Source of the DNA: Bradyrhizobium sp. U87765 SZCCT0048
Lineage (GTDB): Bacteria; Pseudomonadota; Alphaproteobacteria; Rhizobiales; Xanthobacteraceae
NCBI RefSeq assembly: GCF_018131225.1
Contig: NZ_JAFCMM010000001.1
Location: 1,798,001 to 1,862,000 of the forward strand
DNA length: 64,000 nucleotides
Direction: 5' to 3'
Below the pieces are notes generated by a model that worked only from the letters and a program-made list of their open reading frames with translations, was not told the origin of the DNA and ran no database searches. Position numbers and translations under genes: made by a program. Shown here piece by piece: positions 34,240-42,044 of the stretch. Within the stretch, counting starts at the first letter, position 1. Each line of letters opens with the position of its first letter.

Positions 34240-34977
34240 ATGACCGGAGACTTCATCGTGCCATCGTTCAAGACCATTCGCGCCCGCGCCGAGAAGCGCA
34301 AAGGCGGCCCCAAGGCGCTCGCCAAGCTGCTGCCGCCCGCGCCGGACGTGAAGGCGCTGGCGAAGCTGCGCAACGATCGCGCACTGGCGATGATGACCAA
34401 GCGGGTGTTTTCCGCGGGCTTTGCCTGGAGCGTCATCGAGGCGAAGTGGGAGGGTTTCGAGGAGGCGTTTCTCGGCTTCGATCCCGGACGGCTGTCGTTA
34501 CAGCCTGATGACTACTGGGATGGCCTGATGAAGGACACGCGCATCGTGCGCAATGGCGCCAAGATCATGTCGGTGCGCAGCAATGCGGTGTTCGTGCGCG
34601 ATATCGCCAGGGAGCACGGCAGCTTCGGCCGCATGCTGGCGGCGTGGCCGGCATCGAACGAAATCGGGCTGCTGGAGCTGCTCACCAAGCGCGGCAGCCG
34701 GCTCGGCGGCAACACCGGCCAGATGCTGCTGCGCTTTCTCGGCTGGGACGGCTTCGTGACATCGAAGGACGTGGTGACATGCCTGCGCGACGCCGGCCTC
34801 GACATCGCCGAAAGCGTCACCTCCAAGCGCGACCTCACACGGGTGCAGGACCAGTTCAACGCCTGGGCCAAGGAAACCGGCCTGCCCTACATCCAGCTGT
34901 CGCGGATCTGCGCGCTGTCGATCGGCGAGAACTACGCGGCGGACAAGCTCGCTGCCATGGCCGGCGGCGAGGAGTAA
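34240..34977 (+). CDS. DNA-3-methyladenine glycosylase I-like protein
   Basis: The 245-residue protein resembles the Tag/HhH-GPD-like set of base-excision glycosylases: K-R-V-F-S-A-G-F-A-W-S-V-I-E, W-E-G-F-E-E-A-F, then D-x-x-W-D-G-L-M-x-D-x-R-I-V-R-N and Q-M-L-L-R-F-L-G-W-D-G-F. It would remove alkylated bases from DNA. The N-terminal zinc-binding cysteine of classic E. coli Tag is absent. A GTG at 34258 is an alternative start. It stands apart from the catabolic genes and is probably resident housekeeping DNA. Confidence 0.7.
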   Translation: MTGDFIVPSFKTIRARAEKRKGGPKALAKLLPPAPDVKALAKLRNDRALAMMTKRVFSAGFAWSVIEAKWEGFEEAFLGFDPGRLSLQPDDYWDGLMKDTRIVRNGAKIMSVRSNAVFVRDIAREHGSFGRMLAAWPASNEIGLLELLTKRGSRLGGNTGQMLLRFLGWDGFVTSKDVVTCLRDAGLDIAESVTSKRDLTRVQDQFNAWAKETGLPYIQLSRICALSIGENYAADKLAAMAGGEE

Positions 34978-34996
34978 GGCCGGCCCGCCGGCCGCA

Positions 34997-35770
34997 TCAG
35001 CGGCCGACGATCGACTGCAACTTCTCGCGAAAGCGCAGCAACGCGGCGGACAGCATCTCACGCTCCGCATTGAAGCGGTGGGTCGGCGCCGGGATCGATA
35101 CCGCAACCGGGCGGCCGAAGGGATCGACCATCGCCGTCCCGACCGCGCTGATGCCGATGCCGTGCTCGGCGAGATCGAACGCGAGATGCTTGCGGCGCGT
35201 GGCGTCGAGCTCCTTCAGCAGGCGGCTGCGATCAGCGATCGGATAGTCGGCGTGCTCGGTGACGCTCTTGTCGATCAGCGCCGCCGCATCTTCCTTGGCA
35301 AAGCACGACAGGATCGCCTTGCCGTTCGCCGTGCAATGCAGCGGGAAGCGCTCGCCGATGCCGGACACCGCGACGAGGCGCTGCTGGCCCGGGATCTGAT
35401 CGATGAACACCGCCGAGCCGCCCGACAGGATCGAGAGGTCGACGGTCTCGCCGACCTCGTCGCGCAGCGCGACGAGATGAGGATGCAGGATGTCGGTGAA
35501 GTTCGAGCTGAGCGAGGCGGCGATACGGGCGAGGCCCGGGCCGATGCGCACGCCGCGGCCGGGCTGCGCCTCAGTGACGAAGTCCTCGTTCGCCAGTGCC
35601 GCGACGATGCGCTGAACCGTCGAGCGCGCAAGGCCGACCGCGCGGGCGATCTCGCCGAGGCTGAGACCATCCGGCTTGCCTTCGAGCGCACGCAGCACAC
35701 TGGCCGCGCGGGCGATGACCTGCACGCCGAGCGCTGCCCCCTTGTCGTCGTCGTCCGTCCGCACACTCAC
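34997..35770 (-). CDS. IclR-family regulator, divergent to the cyclase operon
   Basis: The start is the GTG at 35770 with GAGGAG upstream; a TTG at 35797 lacks a ribosome site. The 257-residue protein has an IclR helix-turn-helix (about 37–75; LSLGEIARAVGLARSTVQRIVAAL) and the effector domain, with T-A-N-G-K-A-I-L and the G-I-G-I-S-A-V-G-T-A strand. It probably controls the rightward cyclase-cupin-SDR operon from the operator at 35855–35882 and perhaps the outer-membrane gene at 47940, which has a similar site. Confidence 0.88.
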   Translation of the reverse strand: MSVRTDDDDKGAALGVQVIARAASVLRALEGKPDGLSLGEIARAVGLARSTVQRIVAALANEDFVTEAQPGRGVRIGPGLARIAASLSSNFTDILHPHLVALRDEVGETVDLSILSGGSAVFIDQIPGQQRLVAVSGIGERFPLHCTANGKAILSCFAKEDAAALIDKSVTEHADYPIADRSRLLKELDATRRKHLAFDLAEHGIGISAVGTAMVDPFGRPVAVSIPAPTHRFNAEREMLSAALLRFREKLQSIVGR

Positions 35771-35841
35771 AGAGAATCTCCTCGTCCTGTCGCGCAAGCA
35801 TTAGCGCGCCCGCAGCCGGTGAACAAATCGGCCGCAGCCGC

Positions 35842-35882
35842 TTGACTGCTATATGGTACACATGCATTGTATCTTGGTACAA
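35842..35882 (+). promoter_or_regulatory. promoter and candidate IclR operator of the phloroglucinol-like operon
   Basis: A -35-like TTGACT (35842–35847) is followed by GGTACA at 35855–35860 and by TGTATCTTGGTACA at 35868–35881 (TGTA-N6-TACA, extended to TTGTA/TACAA). The two GGTACA copies start 21 bp apart. The same 14-bp dyad layout and 21-bp spacing occur upstream of the outer-membrane gene at 47962–47996. Confidence 0.5.
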
Positions 35883-35949
35883 GAAGCCCGGCGGCGTTTT
35901 GGCGGCCGGCGGGATGGACACGCAAGGACACGACAAGGAGCGCGCAGCG

Positions 35950-36792
35950 ATGAAGATTCGCGGCATCGAATTCCAGAGCAATCTCGACAACCCGATGGGC
36001 CTGGAGTTCTACAATCTCTCCCATCGCTTCGGCTTCCAGTCGCCGAACTGGCCGTATTTCGAAGACGTCAAGATCGAACGCATCCACTACATGGCGAAGT
36101 CGGGCGTGCTGTCGCAGCGCATCACGACCAGCATGCACAACACCACCCACATCGACGCGCCCGCCCATGTGGTGGAAGACACACCGTTCATCGACGAGGT
36201 GCCGCTGCCGCACTTCTTTGGCTCGGGCATCGTGGTGTCGATCCCCAAAGCAATGTGGGAGCCGATCACCTATGACGACCTCGAGAAGGCCGCAGGACAT
36301 GCGGTGCAGCCCAACGACGTCGTGATCGTCAACACCGGCTGGCATCACAAGTACCGCGACAGCGAGGAATATTTCTGCAAGTGCCCGGGCTTCGTCGCCT
36401 CCGCCGCCGACTGGTTCGTCGAGAAGAAGGTCAAGGTCGTCGGCCATGACACCCAGGCCAACGACCATCCGCTGGCGACCGCGATCGGCCCGCATCGCAA
36501 CGGCCCGCTGCACCCGCATCTCGCCGAGGAGTACCGGCAGTGGTCGGGCGGCCGCGACTGGAAGGACGACCACCCGGAGTGGGAGCCGGTGCACCGCAAG
36601 CTGTTCACCAACGGCATTCTCGGCATCGAGAATGTCGGCGGCGATCTCGACGCGGTCACCAACAAGCGCGTCACCTTCGCGTTCTTCCCGTGGAACTGGG
36701 ACCGCGGCGACGGCTGCATCATCCGCCTCGTCGCGATGATCGACCGAGCGCAGGGCTATCGCATCGAGAAGGGCACGGCGTTCGCGACATAA
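35950..36792 (+). CDS. cyclase-family metal-dependent hydrolase, candidate dihydrophloroglucinol cyclohydrolase
   Basis: The 280-residue protein has the cyclase/kynurenine-formamidase metal motif as H63-N-T-T-H67-I-D69-A-P-A-H73 (family pattern HxGTHxDxPxH), with further H166-D and H173/H189 segments. Family members hydrolyse cyclic or amide C–N and C–C bonds (kynurenine formamidase, isatin hydrolase, cyclohydrolases). With the SDR, hydroxyacyl dehydrogenase-like and BKACE genes beside it, ring opening of dihydrophloroglucinol to 3-hydroxy-5-oxohexanoate is the proposed job. ATG 35950 with AAGGAGCG upstream; first gene of the operon. The role is inference. Confidence 0.8.
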   Translation: MKIRGIEFQSNLDNPMGLEFYNLSHRFGFQSPNWPYFEDVKIERIHYMAKSGVLSQRITTSMHNTTHIDAPAHVVEDTPFIDEVPLPHFFGSGIVVSIPKAMWEPITYDDLEKAAGHAVQPNDVVIVNTGWHHKYRDSEEYFCKCPGFVASAADWFVEKKVKVVGHDTQANDHPLATAIGPHRNGPLHPHLAEEYRQWSGGRDWKDDHPEWEPVHRKLFTNGILGIENVGGDLDAVTNKRVTFAFFPWNWDRGDGCIIRLVAMIDRAQGYRIEKGTAFAT

Positions 36793-36861
36793 CGCCGAAC
36801 GCCCTAGCCAACGCCAACACCAACGCCGCTCCCGCCGGGAGCGGCGAAGGAGGACACGCCC

Positions 36862-37215
36862 ATGCACGTCAAACGGTTCGCGGACGCCGCGCCGTATGAA
36901 GCGCCCCATCATCACGGCGTGGTCGGCCTGCGCCTGCAGGGTTTCGAGCCCGGCGGCCCGACCAACCAGTGGGTGGGCTATTCCCAGTTTCTGCCCGGCG
37001 GCGGCGCCGGCCCGGACGCCACGCCGTTCGAAAAGGTCTATGTCGTGCTCAGCGGCGAGATGACGGTGCGCGCCGGCGAGCAGGAGATCGTGCTCGGGCC
37101 GCTCGATTCCTGCACCATTCCTCCGAACGAGGTGCGCGAGATCGCCAACCGATCCAACCATGTCTGCACCATGCTGGTGATCATCCCCTATCCATCACGG
37201 AGCCCGGCGCCATGA
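36862..37215 (+). CDS. small cupin-domain protein
   Basis: The 117-residue protein has one cupin barrel: an early H-H-H cluster (residues 16–18), then F-E-K-V-Y-V-V-L-S-G-E-M-T-V as cupin motif 1 and a second motif with P-N-E-V-R-E-I-A-N. Metal ligands are only partly kept (an E in place of the usual paired histidines in motif 1). It might bind a phenolic or dioxo intermediate or act as an isomerase. A GGAGG ribosome site precedes it; the stop overlaps the SDR start (ATGA). Confidence 0.78.
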   Translation: MHVKRFADAAPYEAPHHHGVVGLRLQGFEPGGPTNQWVGYSQFLPGGGAGPDATPFEKVYVVLSGEMTVRAGEQEIVLGPLDSCTIPPNEVREIANRSNHVCTMLVIIPYPSRSPAP

Positions 37216-38009
37216 GCGTGCCCACCGATCCCCCGTCGCTGTTCTCGGTTGCCGGCAAGGTCGCCATCGTCACCGGCGCCTCCGGCGCATTCGGTGCCGT
37301 CGCCGCCCGCACACTCGCATCCGCCGGCGCACGCCTCGTGCTGGCCGCCGGCCAGGCCGATGCCCTCACTCAGATTGCCGACGACTGCCGCGCCCGCGGC
37401 GCCGAGGTCGAGACGATTGCACAGCGTCCGTCGGACGAGGCCGCCTGCGCAGGGATCGTCGCAGCCGCGGTCGCACGCTTCGGCCGGCTCGATATCCTCG
37501 TCGTTGCATCGGGCAAGAACGACGTCGCCAAGATCACCGAGATGGCGCCGCAGCGTTTCCTCGACGTGATGGACGCCAATGTCACCCAGAGCTGGCTGCT
37601 CGCCCGCGCCGCCGGCGCGCAGATGCTCACCCAGGGCGACGGCGGCAAGATCATCCTGATGTCATCGGCGCGCGGCCTGCTCGGCCATCCCGCCGGCTAC
37701 ACCGCTTACTGCGCCTCCAAATCGGCGGTCGACGGCATCACCCGCGCGCTCGGCTGCGAGTGGGGCCCGACCGGCATCACCGTGAACGCCATCGCGCCCA
37801 CCGTATTCCGCTCGCCGCTGACCGCCTGGATGTTCGGCGATGACGACCGCGCACGCACCACGCGCGAAGGCTTCCTCGCGCGCGTCCCCAAGGGTCGGCT
37901 CGGCGAACCGGCCGACCTCGCCGGCCCGCTGCTGTTCCTCGCATCGAAGGCCTCGGACTTCTACACCGGACACATTCTTTACGCCGACGGCGGCTACACG
38001 GCGGGATGA
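37212..38009 (+). CDS. SDR-family oxidoreductase, candidate phloroglucinol reductase
   Basis: The 265-residue protein is a classical short-chain dehydrogenase: cofactor loop T-G-A-S-G-A-F-G, catalytic Ser in LMSSARG, and Y-C-A-S-K. The PG motif after the catalytic lysine reads A-P-T-V-F-R-S-P. It resembles gluconate-5-dehydrogenase-type SDRs. The proposed reaction is NADPH reduction of phloroglucinol to dihydrophloroglucinol, as performed by SDR-type phloroglucinol reductase in anaerobes. ATGA overlaps on both sides show tight coupling with cupin and dehydrogenase genes. Confidence 0.82.
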   Translation: MSVPTDPPSLFSVAGKVAIVTGASGAFGAVAARTLASAGARLVLAAGQADALTQIADDCRARGAEVETIAQRPSDEAACAGIVAAAVARFGRLDILVVASGKNDVAKITEMAPQRFLDVMDANVTQSWLLARAAGAQMLTQGDGGKIILMSSARGLLGHPAGYTAYCASKSAVDGITRALGCEWGPTGITVNAIAPTVFRSPLTAWMFGDDDRARTTREGFLARVPKGRLGEPADLAGPLLFLASKASDFYTGHILYADGGYTAG

Positions 38010-38944
38010 CAGCGATGACCGCACGACGCATCGCCATTCTCGGCGGCGGCCTGATGGGACACGGCATCGCGCTGGTGTTCGCCCGCGCCGGCCACACCGT
38101 CACCATCACCGACCCCCTGCCGAACGTCCGCTCCGCGATCCTCGCACGCATCAGCGGCACGCTGGACGATCTCGGCGCCAGCGGCGACGCACTCACGCAC
38201 GTCACCGTGGTCGACACACTCGAAGCCTGCGTCGCGGGTGCGGACTGGGTGATCGAGGCGGCGCCGGAAGATCTCGCCCTGAAGCAGAAGATCTTTGCCG
38301 ACGTCGCCCGCGCCGCGCCGCGCGACGCCATCCTCGCCTCGAACACCTCGGTGATCCCGATCGGGCAGATCATGGCCGAGGTCACCCCGCGCGGCCGCGC
38401 GCTCGGCACCCATTGGTGGAATCCGCCCTATCTCGTGCCGCTGGTCGAGGTGGTGCGGACACCGCAGACCGCCGACGATGCGGTGGCGGCGACGATGGCG
38501 CTGCTGCGCGAGGTCGGCAAGACGCCCGTCGAGGTCCGCAAGGATGTCGCGGGATTCGTCGGCAACCGCCTGCAGCATGCGCTGTGGCGCGAGGCGATCG
38601 CACTGGTCGCCGAGGGCGTCTGCGACGCCGAGACCGTCGACGAGGTGGTGAAGTCCGGCTTCGGCGCCCGCCTCGCGGTGCTCGGTCCGCTGGAAAACGC
38701 CGACCTCGTCGGCCTCGACCTCACCCGCGCCATCCACGGCTACGTCTTTCCCGCGCTCGACCGCGCCACGACGCCCTCGCCCTACCTTGACGAGCTGATC
38801 GCGCAGGGACGCCTCGGCTTCAAGAGCGGCGAAGGCTTTGCACGCTGGAGCCCCGAGCAGCAGGCCGCGCTGCGCGCGCGGCTGACCCGACATCTCAAGG
38901 CGAGCTTCGGCGCGCCCGCCTCCGCAACGGAACCCAAGCCATGA
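38006..38944 (+). CDS. 3-hydroxyacyl-CoA-dehydrogenase-like protein, candidate 3-hydroxy-5-oxohexanoate dehydrogenase
   Basis: The 312-residue protein has an NAD-binding G-G-G-L-M-G-H-G at the start (residues about 13–20), the S-N-T-S segment, and G-T-H-W-W-N-P-P-Y-L-V-P-L-V-E, then D-V-A-G-F-V-G-N-R-L before the C-terminal domain. In true hydroxyacyl-CoA dehydrogenases this is H-F-F-N-P; the W-W-N-P-P form is seen in relatives acting on free acids (carnitine dehydrogenase-like, gulonate dehydrogenase-like). A free 3-hydroxy acid substrate is therefore likely. Next to BKACE, it probably forms the beta-keto acid that BKACE cleaves. Confidence 0.85.
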   Translation: MTAMTARRIAILGGGLMGHGIALVFARAGHTVTITDPLPNVRSAILARISGTLDDLGASGDALTHVTVVDTLEACVAGADWVIEAAPEDLALKQKIFADVARAAPRDAILASNTSVIPIGQIMAEVTPRGRALGTHWWNPPYLVPLVEVVRTPQTADDAVAATMALLREVGKTPVEVRKDVAGFVGNRLQHALWREAIALVAEGVCDAETVDEVVKSGFGARLAVLGPLENADLVGLDLTRAIHGYVFPALDRATTPSPYLDELIAQGRLGFKSGEGFARWSPEQQAALRARLTRHLKASFGAPASATEPKP

Positions 38945-39882
38945 CACAAAAGCGATCGAACAAGGTCATCATCACCTGCGCCGTCACCGGCGGCATCCAC
39001 ACCCCGACCATGTCGGACGCGCTGCCGTTCACGCCGGATGCCATCGCCACCCAGGCGATCGAAGCAGCCGAAGCCGGCGCCGCGATCCTGCACCTGCATG
39101 CCCGCGATCCCGCCGACGGCCGCCCCTCGCCGGACCCGGCGGTGTTCATGCAGTTCCTGCCGCGCATCAAGCAGGCGACCGACGCCGTCCTCAACATCAC
39201 CACCGGCGGCAGCCTCAGCATGACGGTGGAGCAGCGGCTCGCCGCGCCGCTGGTCGCCAAACCCGAGATGTGCTCGCTCAACATGGGCTCGATGAACTTC
39301 GGCATCTTCCCGCTTGCCGACCGTTACAAGAGCTGGAAGTACGGCTGGGAAGAGCCCTATTTGCGCGGCACCGACGATTTCATCTTCCGCAACACGTTCC
39401 GCGACATCGAGCGCATCCTGAAAATGCTCGGCGAGGAGCACGGCACGCGGTTCGAGCACGAATGCTACGACGTCGGCCATCTCTACAACCTCGCTCACTT
39501 CGTCGACCGCAAGCTGGTCAAGCCGCCGTTCTTCGTCCAGACCATCTTCGGTATCCTCGGCGGCATCGGCGCCGACATGCGCAACCTGATGTTCATGAAG
39601 GAAACCGCCGACCGTCTGTTCGGCGCCGACTATCACTGGTCGGTGCTGGCCGCCGGGCGCTCCCAGATCCCGTTCGCGACCCAGGCCGCAATGCTCGGCG
39701 GCAATGTCCGCGTCGGCCTGGAGGATTCGCTGTACATCGGACCAGGAAAGCTCGCGACCTCGAATGCCGAGCAGGTCGCCAAGATCCGGCGCATCATGGA
39801 AGAACTGGGCCATGCCATCGCGACGCCGGCGGAGGCGCGCGCGATGCTGGCGCTGAAAGGCGGCGACCAGGTCGGCTTCTGA
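38941..39882 (+). CDS. BKACE (DUF849) beta-keto acid cleavage enzyme, candidate triacetate acetoacetate-lyase
   Basis: The 313-residue enzyme carries the BKACE features: I-T-C-A-V-T-G near the start, the zinc histidines of H51-L-H53-A-R-D-P, a G-G-I-G-A-D segment, a mid-protein G-R-S-Q-I-P, and the acidic V-G-L-E-D-S near residue 260. BKACE enzymes cleave a beta-keto acid with acetyl-CoA to acetoacetate and a new acyl-CoA, zinc-dependently and without an oxygenase. The start overlaps the dehydrogenase stop by 4 bp. The family also includes 3-dehydrocarnitine and 3-keto-5-aminohexanoate cleavage enzymes, so carnitine-like substrates are the main alternative. Confidence 0.9.
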   Translation: MTQKRSNKVIITCAVTGGIHTPTMSDALPFTPDAIATQAIEAAEAGAAILHLHARDPADGRPSPDPAVFMQFLPRIKQATDAVLNITTGGSLSMTVEQRLAAPLVAKPEMCSLNMGSMNFGIFPLADRYKSWKYGWEEPYLRGTDDFIFRNTFRDIERILKMLGEEHGTRFEHECYDVGHLYNLAHFVDRKLVKPPFFVQTIFGILGGIGADMRNLMFMKETADRLFGADYHWSVLAAGRSQIPFATQAAMLGGNVRVGLEDSLYIGPGKLATSNAEQVAKIRRIMEELGHAIATPAEARAMLALKGGDQVGF

Positions 39883-39945
39883 CACTGCTGAAGGGCCGAG
39901 AAGCGGAAAACGCTGCGGCCATCTGACAATTGGGAAGGAAACGAG

Positions 39946-41223
39946 ATGAGCGGCGACAACAGATCGGGCGCGCGACCGGCAGTGAAATGGCACGTGCTGG
40001 TTGCATGCTTTCTCGCCTACGCCTTCGATGCGATGGATTTCATGCTGCTCGCGCTCGCGATGCCAGCCATCATCGCCGAATGGAATCTGTCGCTGTCCGA
40101 CGCGGGACTGCTGGGGGCGGCGACGCTTGCCGGCGTCGGTTTGAGCAGCGTCGTCATCGGGTGGTACGCGGACAATTATGGACGGCGGCCGGCGCTGATC
40201 GCCAGCCTCGTCGTCTTCGGCGTGCTGACGGGCGCCATCGCCCTTGCCCGGGGCTGGACCGACCTCATGGTGCTGCGCTTTCTCGCAGGCCTCGGACTGG
40301 GCGGTGTCTGGGGTGTGGCGGCGGCGTTCATCAGCGAAACCTGGCCCGCCGAACAGCGGGGGCGGGCAACCGCTTTCGTTCTGGGATCCTGGCCGATCGG
40401 GTTTGGCTGCGCTGCATTCATCGCCTCGATCATTCTGCCGAGCTACGGATGGCGGGCGCTGTTCCTGTGTGGTCTCGGCGCGGTGGTCGCCGCGCTCTAT
40501 ACGGCGCTGTTCGTCCCGGAGTCGGCGGCATGGGCAGAGCAGCGCGAGCAGCGACGCCACTCCGCGGCCGGGCGGCAGCGGGTCTCGGTCGGCGAACTGT
40601 TTGCGCCCGAATATCTGCGCACCACTGTGTTCGGCACCCTTGCCTCAGCCTCGGCCCTTGTCGGCTACTGGGGCGCCAATACCTGGATTCCGACCTATCT
40701 CGTGAAAGACCGTGGCCTCGATGCCGCTGACATGTCGTGGTTCGTGGTCATGCTTAACATCGGCATGTTCGTCGGCTACCAGGCGTTCGGCTGGCTCGCC
40801 GACAAGATCGGACGGCCCGCGGCCCTGCTCTGGTCCTTTGGCGGCGCAGTCGTGATGCTGCCGATCTATGGCCTCAGCGCCAACACCACACTGCTGTTCT
40901 GGCTGGGCCCCGTCGTCGCGCTGTTCTTCTGTTACGCCGGCATCTTCGGATCCTACTTCAGCGAGCTCTATCCAGCGCGCATTCGCAGCCTCGGCGCGGG
41001 CTTCTGCTTCAATGTCGGCCGGGGCATTTCCGCCCTCGCTCCGTTCGTGCTCGGCATCATCGCCGCGCGATACGGCCTCGGCGTCAGCGTCGCCCTCTGC
41101 GCCGTCGGCTTTCTGTTCGCCGCGCTGTTCACAGTGCTGCTCGCCAGATCCCCCAGGCCGACGCAGGCGGGTCAGGCGCAAAGGCTCGTCCAGCAGGCGT
41201 CAGCCGCGGCGAAGACGACATAG
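39946..41223 (+). CDS. MFS permease, aromatic-acid:H+ symporter (AAHS)-like
   Basis: The 425-residue protein has 12 predicted helices, the loop 2–3 motif G-W-Y-A-D-N-Y-G-R-R and the F-D-A-M-D-F sequence in helix 1 that is typical of the AAHS and sialate/aromatic symporters, including a conserved acid in the first helix. It would take up an aromatic or organic acid with protons. A good GGAAGG ribosome site precedes the ATG. It lies between BKACE and the PhlG-like gene in the operon. Confidence 0.85.
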   Translation: MSGDNRSGARPAVKWHVLVACFLAYAFDAMDFMLLALAMPAIIAEWNLSLSDAGLLGAATLAGVGLSSVVIGWYADNYGRRPALIASLVVFGVLTGAIALARGWTDLMVLRFLAGLGLGGVWGVAAAFISETWPAEQRGRATAFVLGSWPIGFGCAAFIASIILPSYGWRALFLCGLGAVVAALYTALFVPESAAWAEQREQRRHSAAGRQRVSVGELFAPEYLRTTVFGTLASASALVGYWGANTWIPTYLVKDRGLDAADMSWFVVMLNIGMFVGYQAFGWLADKIGRPAALLWSFGGAVVMLPIYGLSANTTLLFWLGPVVALFFCYAGIFGSYFSELYPARIRSLGAGFCFNVGRGISALAPFVLGIIAARYGLGVSVALCAVGFLFAALFTVLLARSPRPTQAGQAQRLVQQASAAAKTT

Positions 41224-41282
41224 AACTCAACCCGACTTGCCACATTCGAAACGACCACACCGACCACAAAGGGAGAAAGCAG

Positions 41283-41945
41283 ATGAGATTCGAAGACGCC
41301 AATGAGATGCTCAAGCCAGGCTACCTGCCGTTCGAATCCGGCTACCAGGAGCTCGACGACGGCAAGTGGGTGGTCGCCGCCCTGACCCGCATGCCCGGAT
41401 GCCGCGCCAAGATGATCGACTGGTGGTTCTCCTGGCTCGGCGACATCGAGTGGTACCGCCTGTGGCATCCGCGCGACCATGTCTACAGCGCCTGGGAAAA
41501 CCGCGTGAACGGACGCTACATCGGCGCCTCGCACATCGTGCACGAGTATCTCGCCGGCACCGACGGCCCGCTCTACAAGCTGCGCATCGACATCCACGAG
41601 CCTACGGAGACCTTCGATGCCGAGCGCTACAAGGCGTCCGGCATGTTCGCGGTGTGTGCGCGGCCGGGACTGCTCGAGGCGCCGATCCAGATCGGCCGCA
41701 TGACCCATCTGATACGTGACACCGACTATGGCTGCGAGATGCGTTCGCGCTTCTGGCTGGGATTGATCAGCCACCGCGATCCGACGGTGACGCTGCCCGA
41801 GGCCCAGATCCGGCAGATGCGCGCCGATCATGTCGACGTCGCCTTCGCGCGACGACTGCATCAGCACTGCGTCGAGGAGATGGGCTACCTCGCCGAGGTG
41901 CTGCCGACGCTGTACCGCCGCGTCACGCTCGACGACAGTTTCTGA
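41283..41945 (+). CDS. PhlG-like (2,4-diacetylphloroglucinol hydrolase family) C–C hydrolase
   Basis: The 220-residue protein resembles the DAPG-hydrolase family: an M-P-G-C-x-A-K-M-x-D-W-W-F-S-W entry (38–51), W-H-P-R-D-H (61–66), S-H-I-V-H-E (83–88) and, near the end, H195-C-V-E-E199, matching the H-x3-E zinc pair of PhlG. PhlG hydrolyses the acetyl C–C bond of 2,4-diacetylphloroglucinol. The protein is shorter than PhlG (about 290). It could release phloroglucinol and an acid from an acylphloroglucinol. A decayed copy lies at 48147. GGGAGA ribosome site. Confidence 0.75.
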   Translation: MRFEDANEMLKPGYLPFESGYQELDDGKWVVAALTRMPGCRAKMIDWWFSWLGDIEWYRLWHPRDHVYSAWENRVNGRYIGASHIVHEYLAGTDGPLYKLRIDIHEPTETFDAERYKASGMFAVCARPGLLEAPIQIGRMTHLIRDTDYGCEMRSRFWLGLISHRDPTVTLPEAQIRQMRADHVDVAFARRLHQHCVEEMGYLAEVLPTLYRRVTLDDSF

Positions 41946-41964
41946 GCCGACCGCAACGCCTGCG

Positions 41965-41987
41965 ACGGGCCGTCGCGTACGGCCCGT
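41965..41987 (+). other. intergenic hairpin between the PhlG-like gene and the binding-protein gene
   Basis: ACGGGCCG (41965–41972) and CGGCCCGT (41980–41987) pair perfectly with a 7-base loop. There is no T tract, so it is not a full terminator. Such hairpins often stabilise or attenuate mRNA where an abundant binding-protein gene follows. Confidence 0.55.
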
Positions 41988-42044
41988 ATCGCTCCACCAA
42001 GACCGGCCCAAGCCGGCGGCTTTCATCATCACAGGAGGAAACAC

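Noticed and set aside
34978..34993. GGCCGG/CCGGCC hairpin between the glycosylase and IclR genes
   Set aside because: No T tract on either side; likely chance in GC-rich DNA, though a weak bidirectional stop cannot be excluded.
38006..39882. Carnitine degradation from the dehydrogenase–BKACE pair
   Set aside because: The HWWNPP motif differs from the form I expect in carnitine dehydrogenase (NPP preceded by F), no carnitine thioesterase or betaine gene is near, and the cyclase and PhlG-like gene do not fit; kept only as an alternative.
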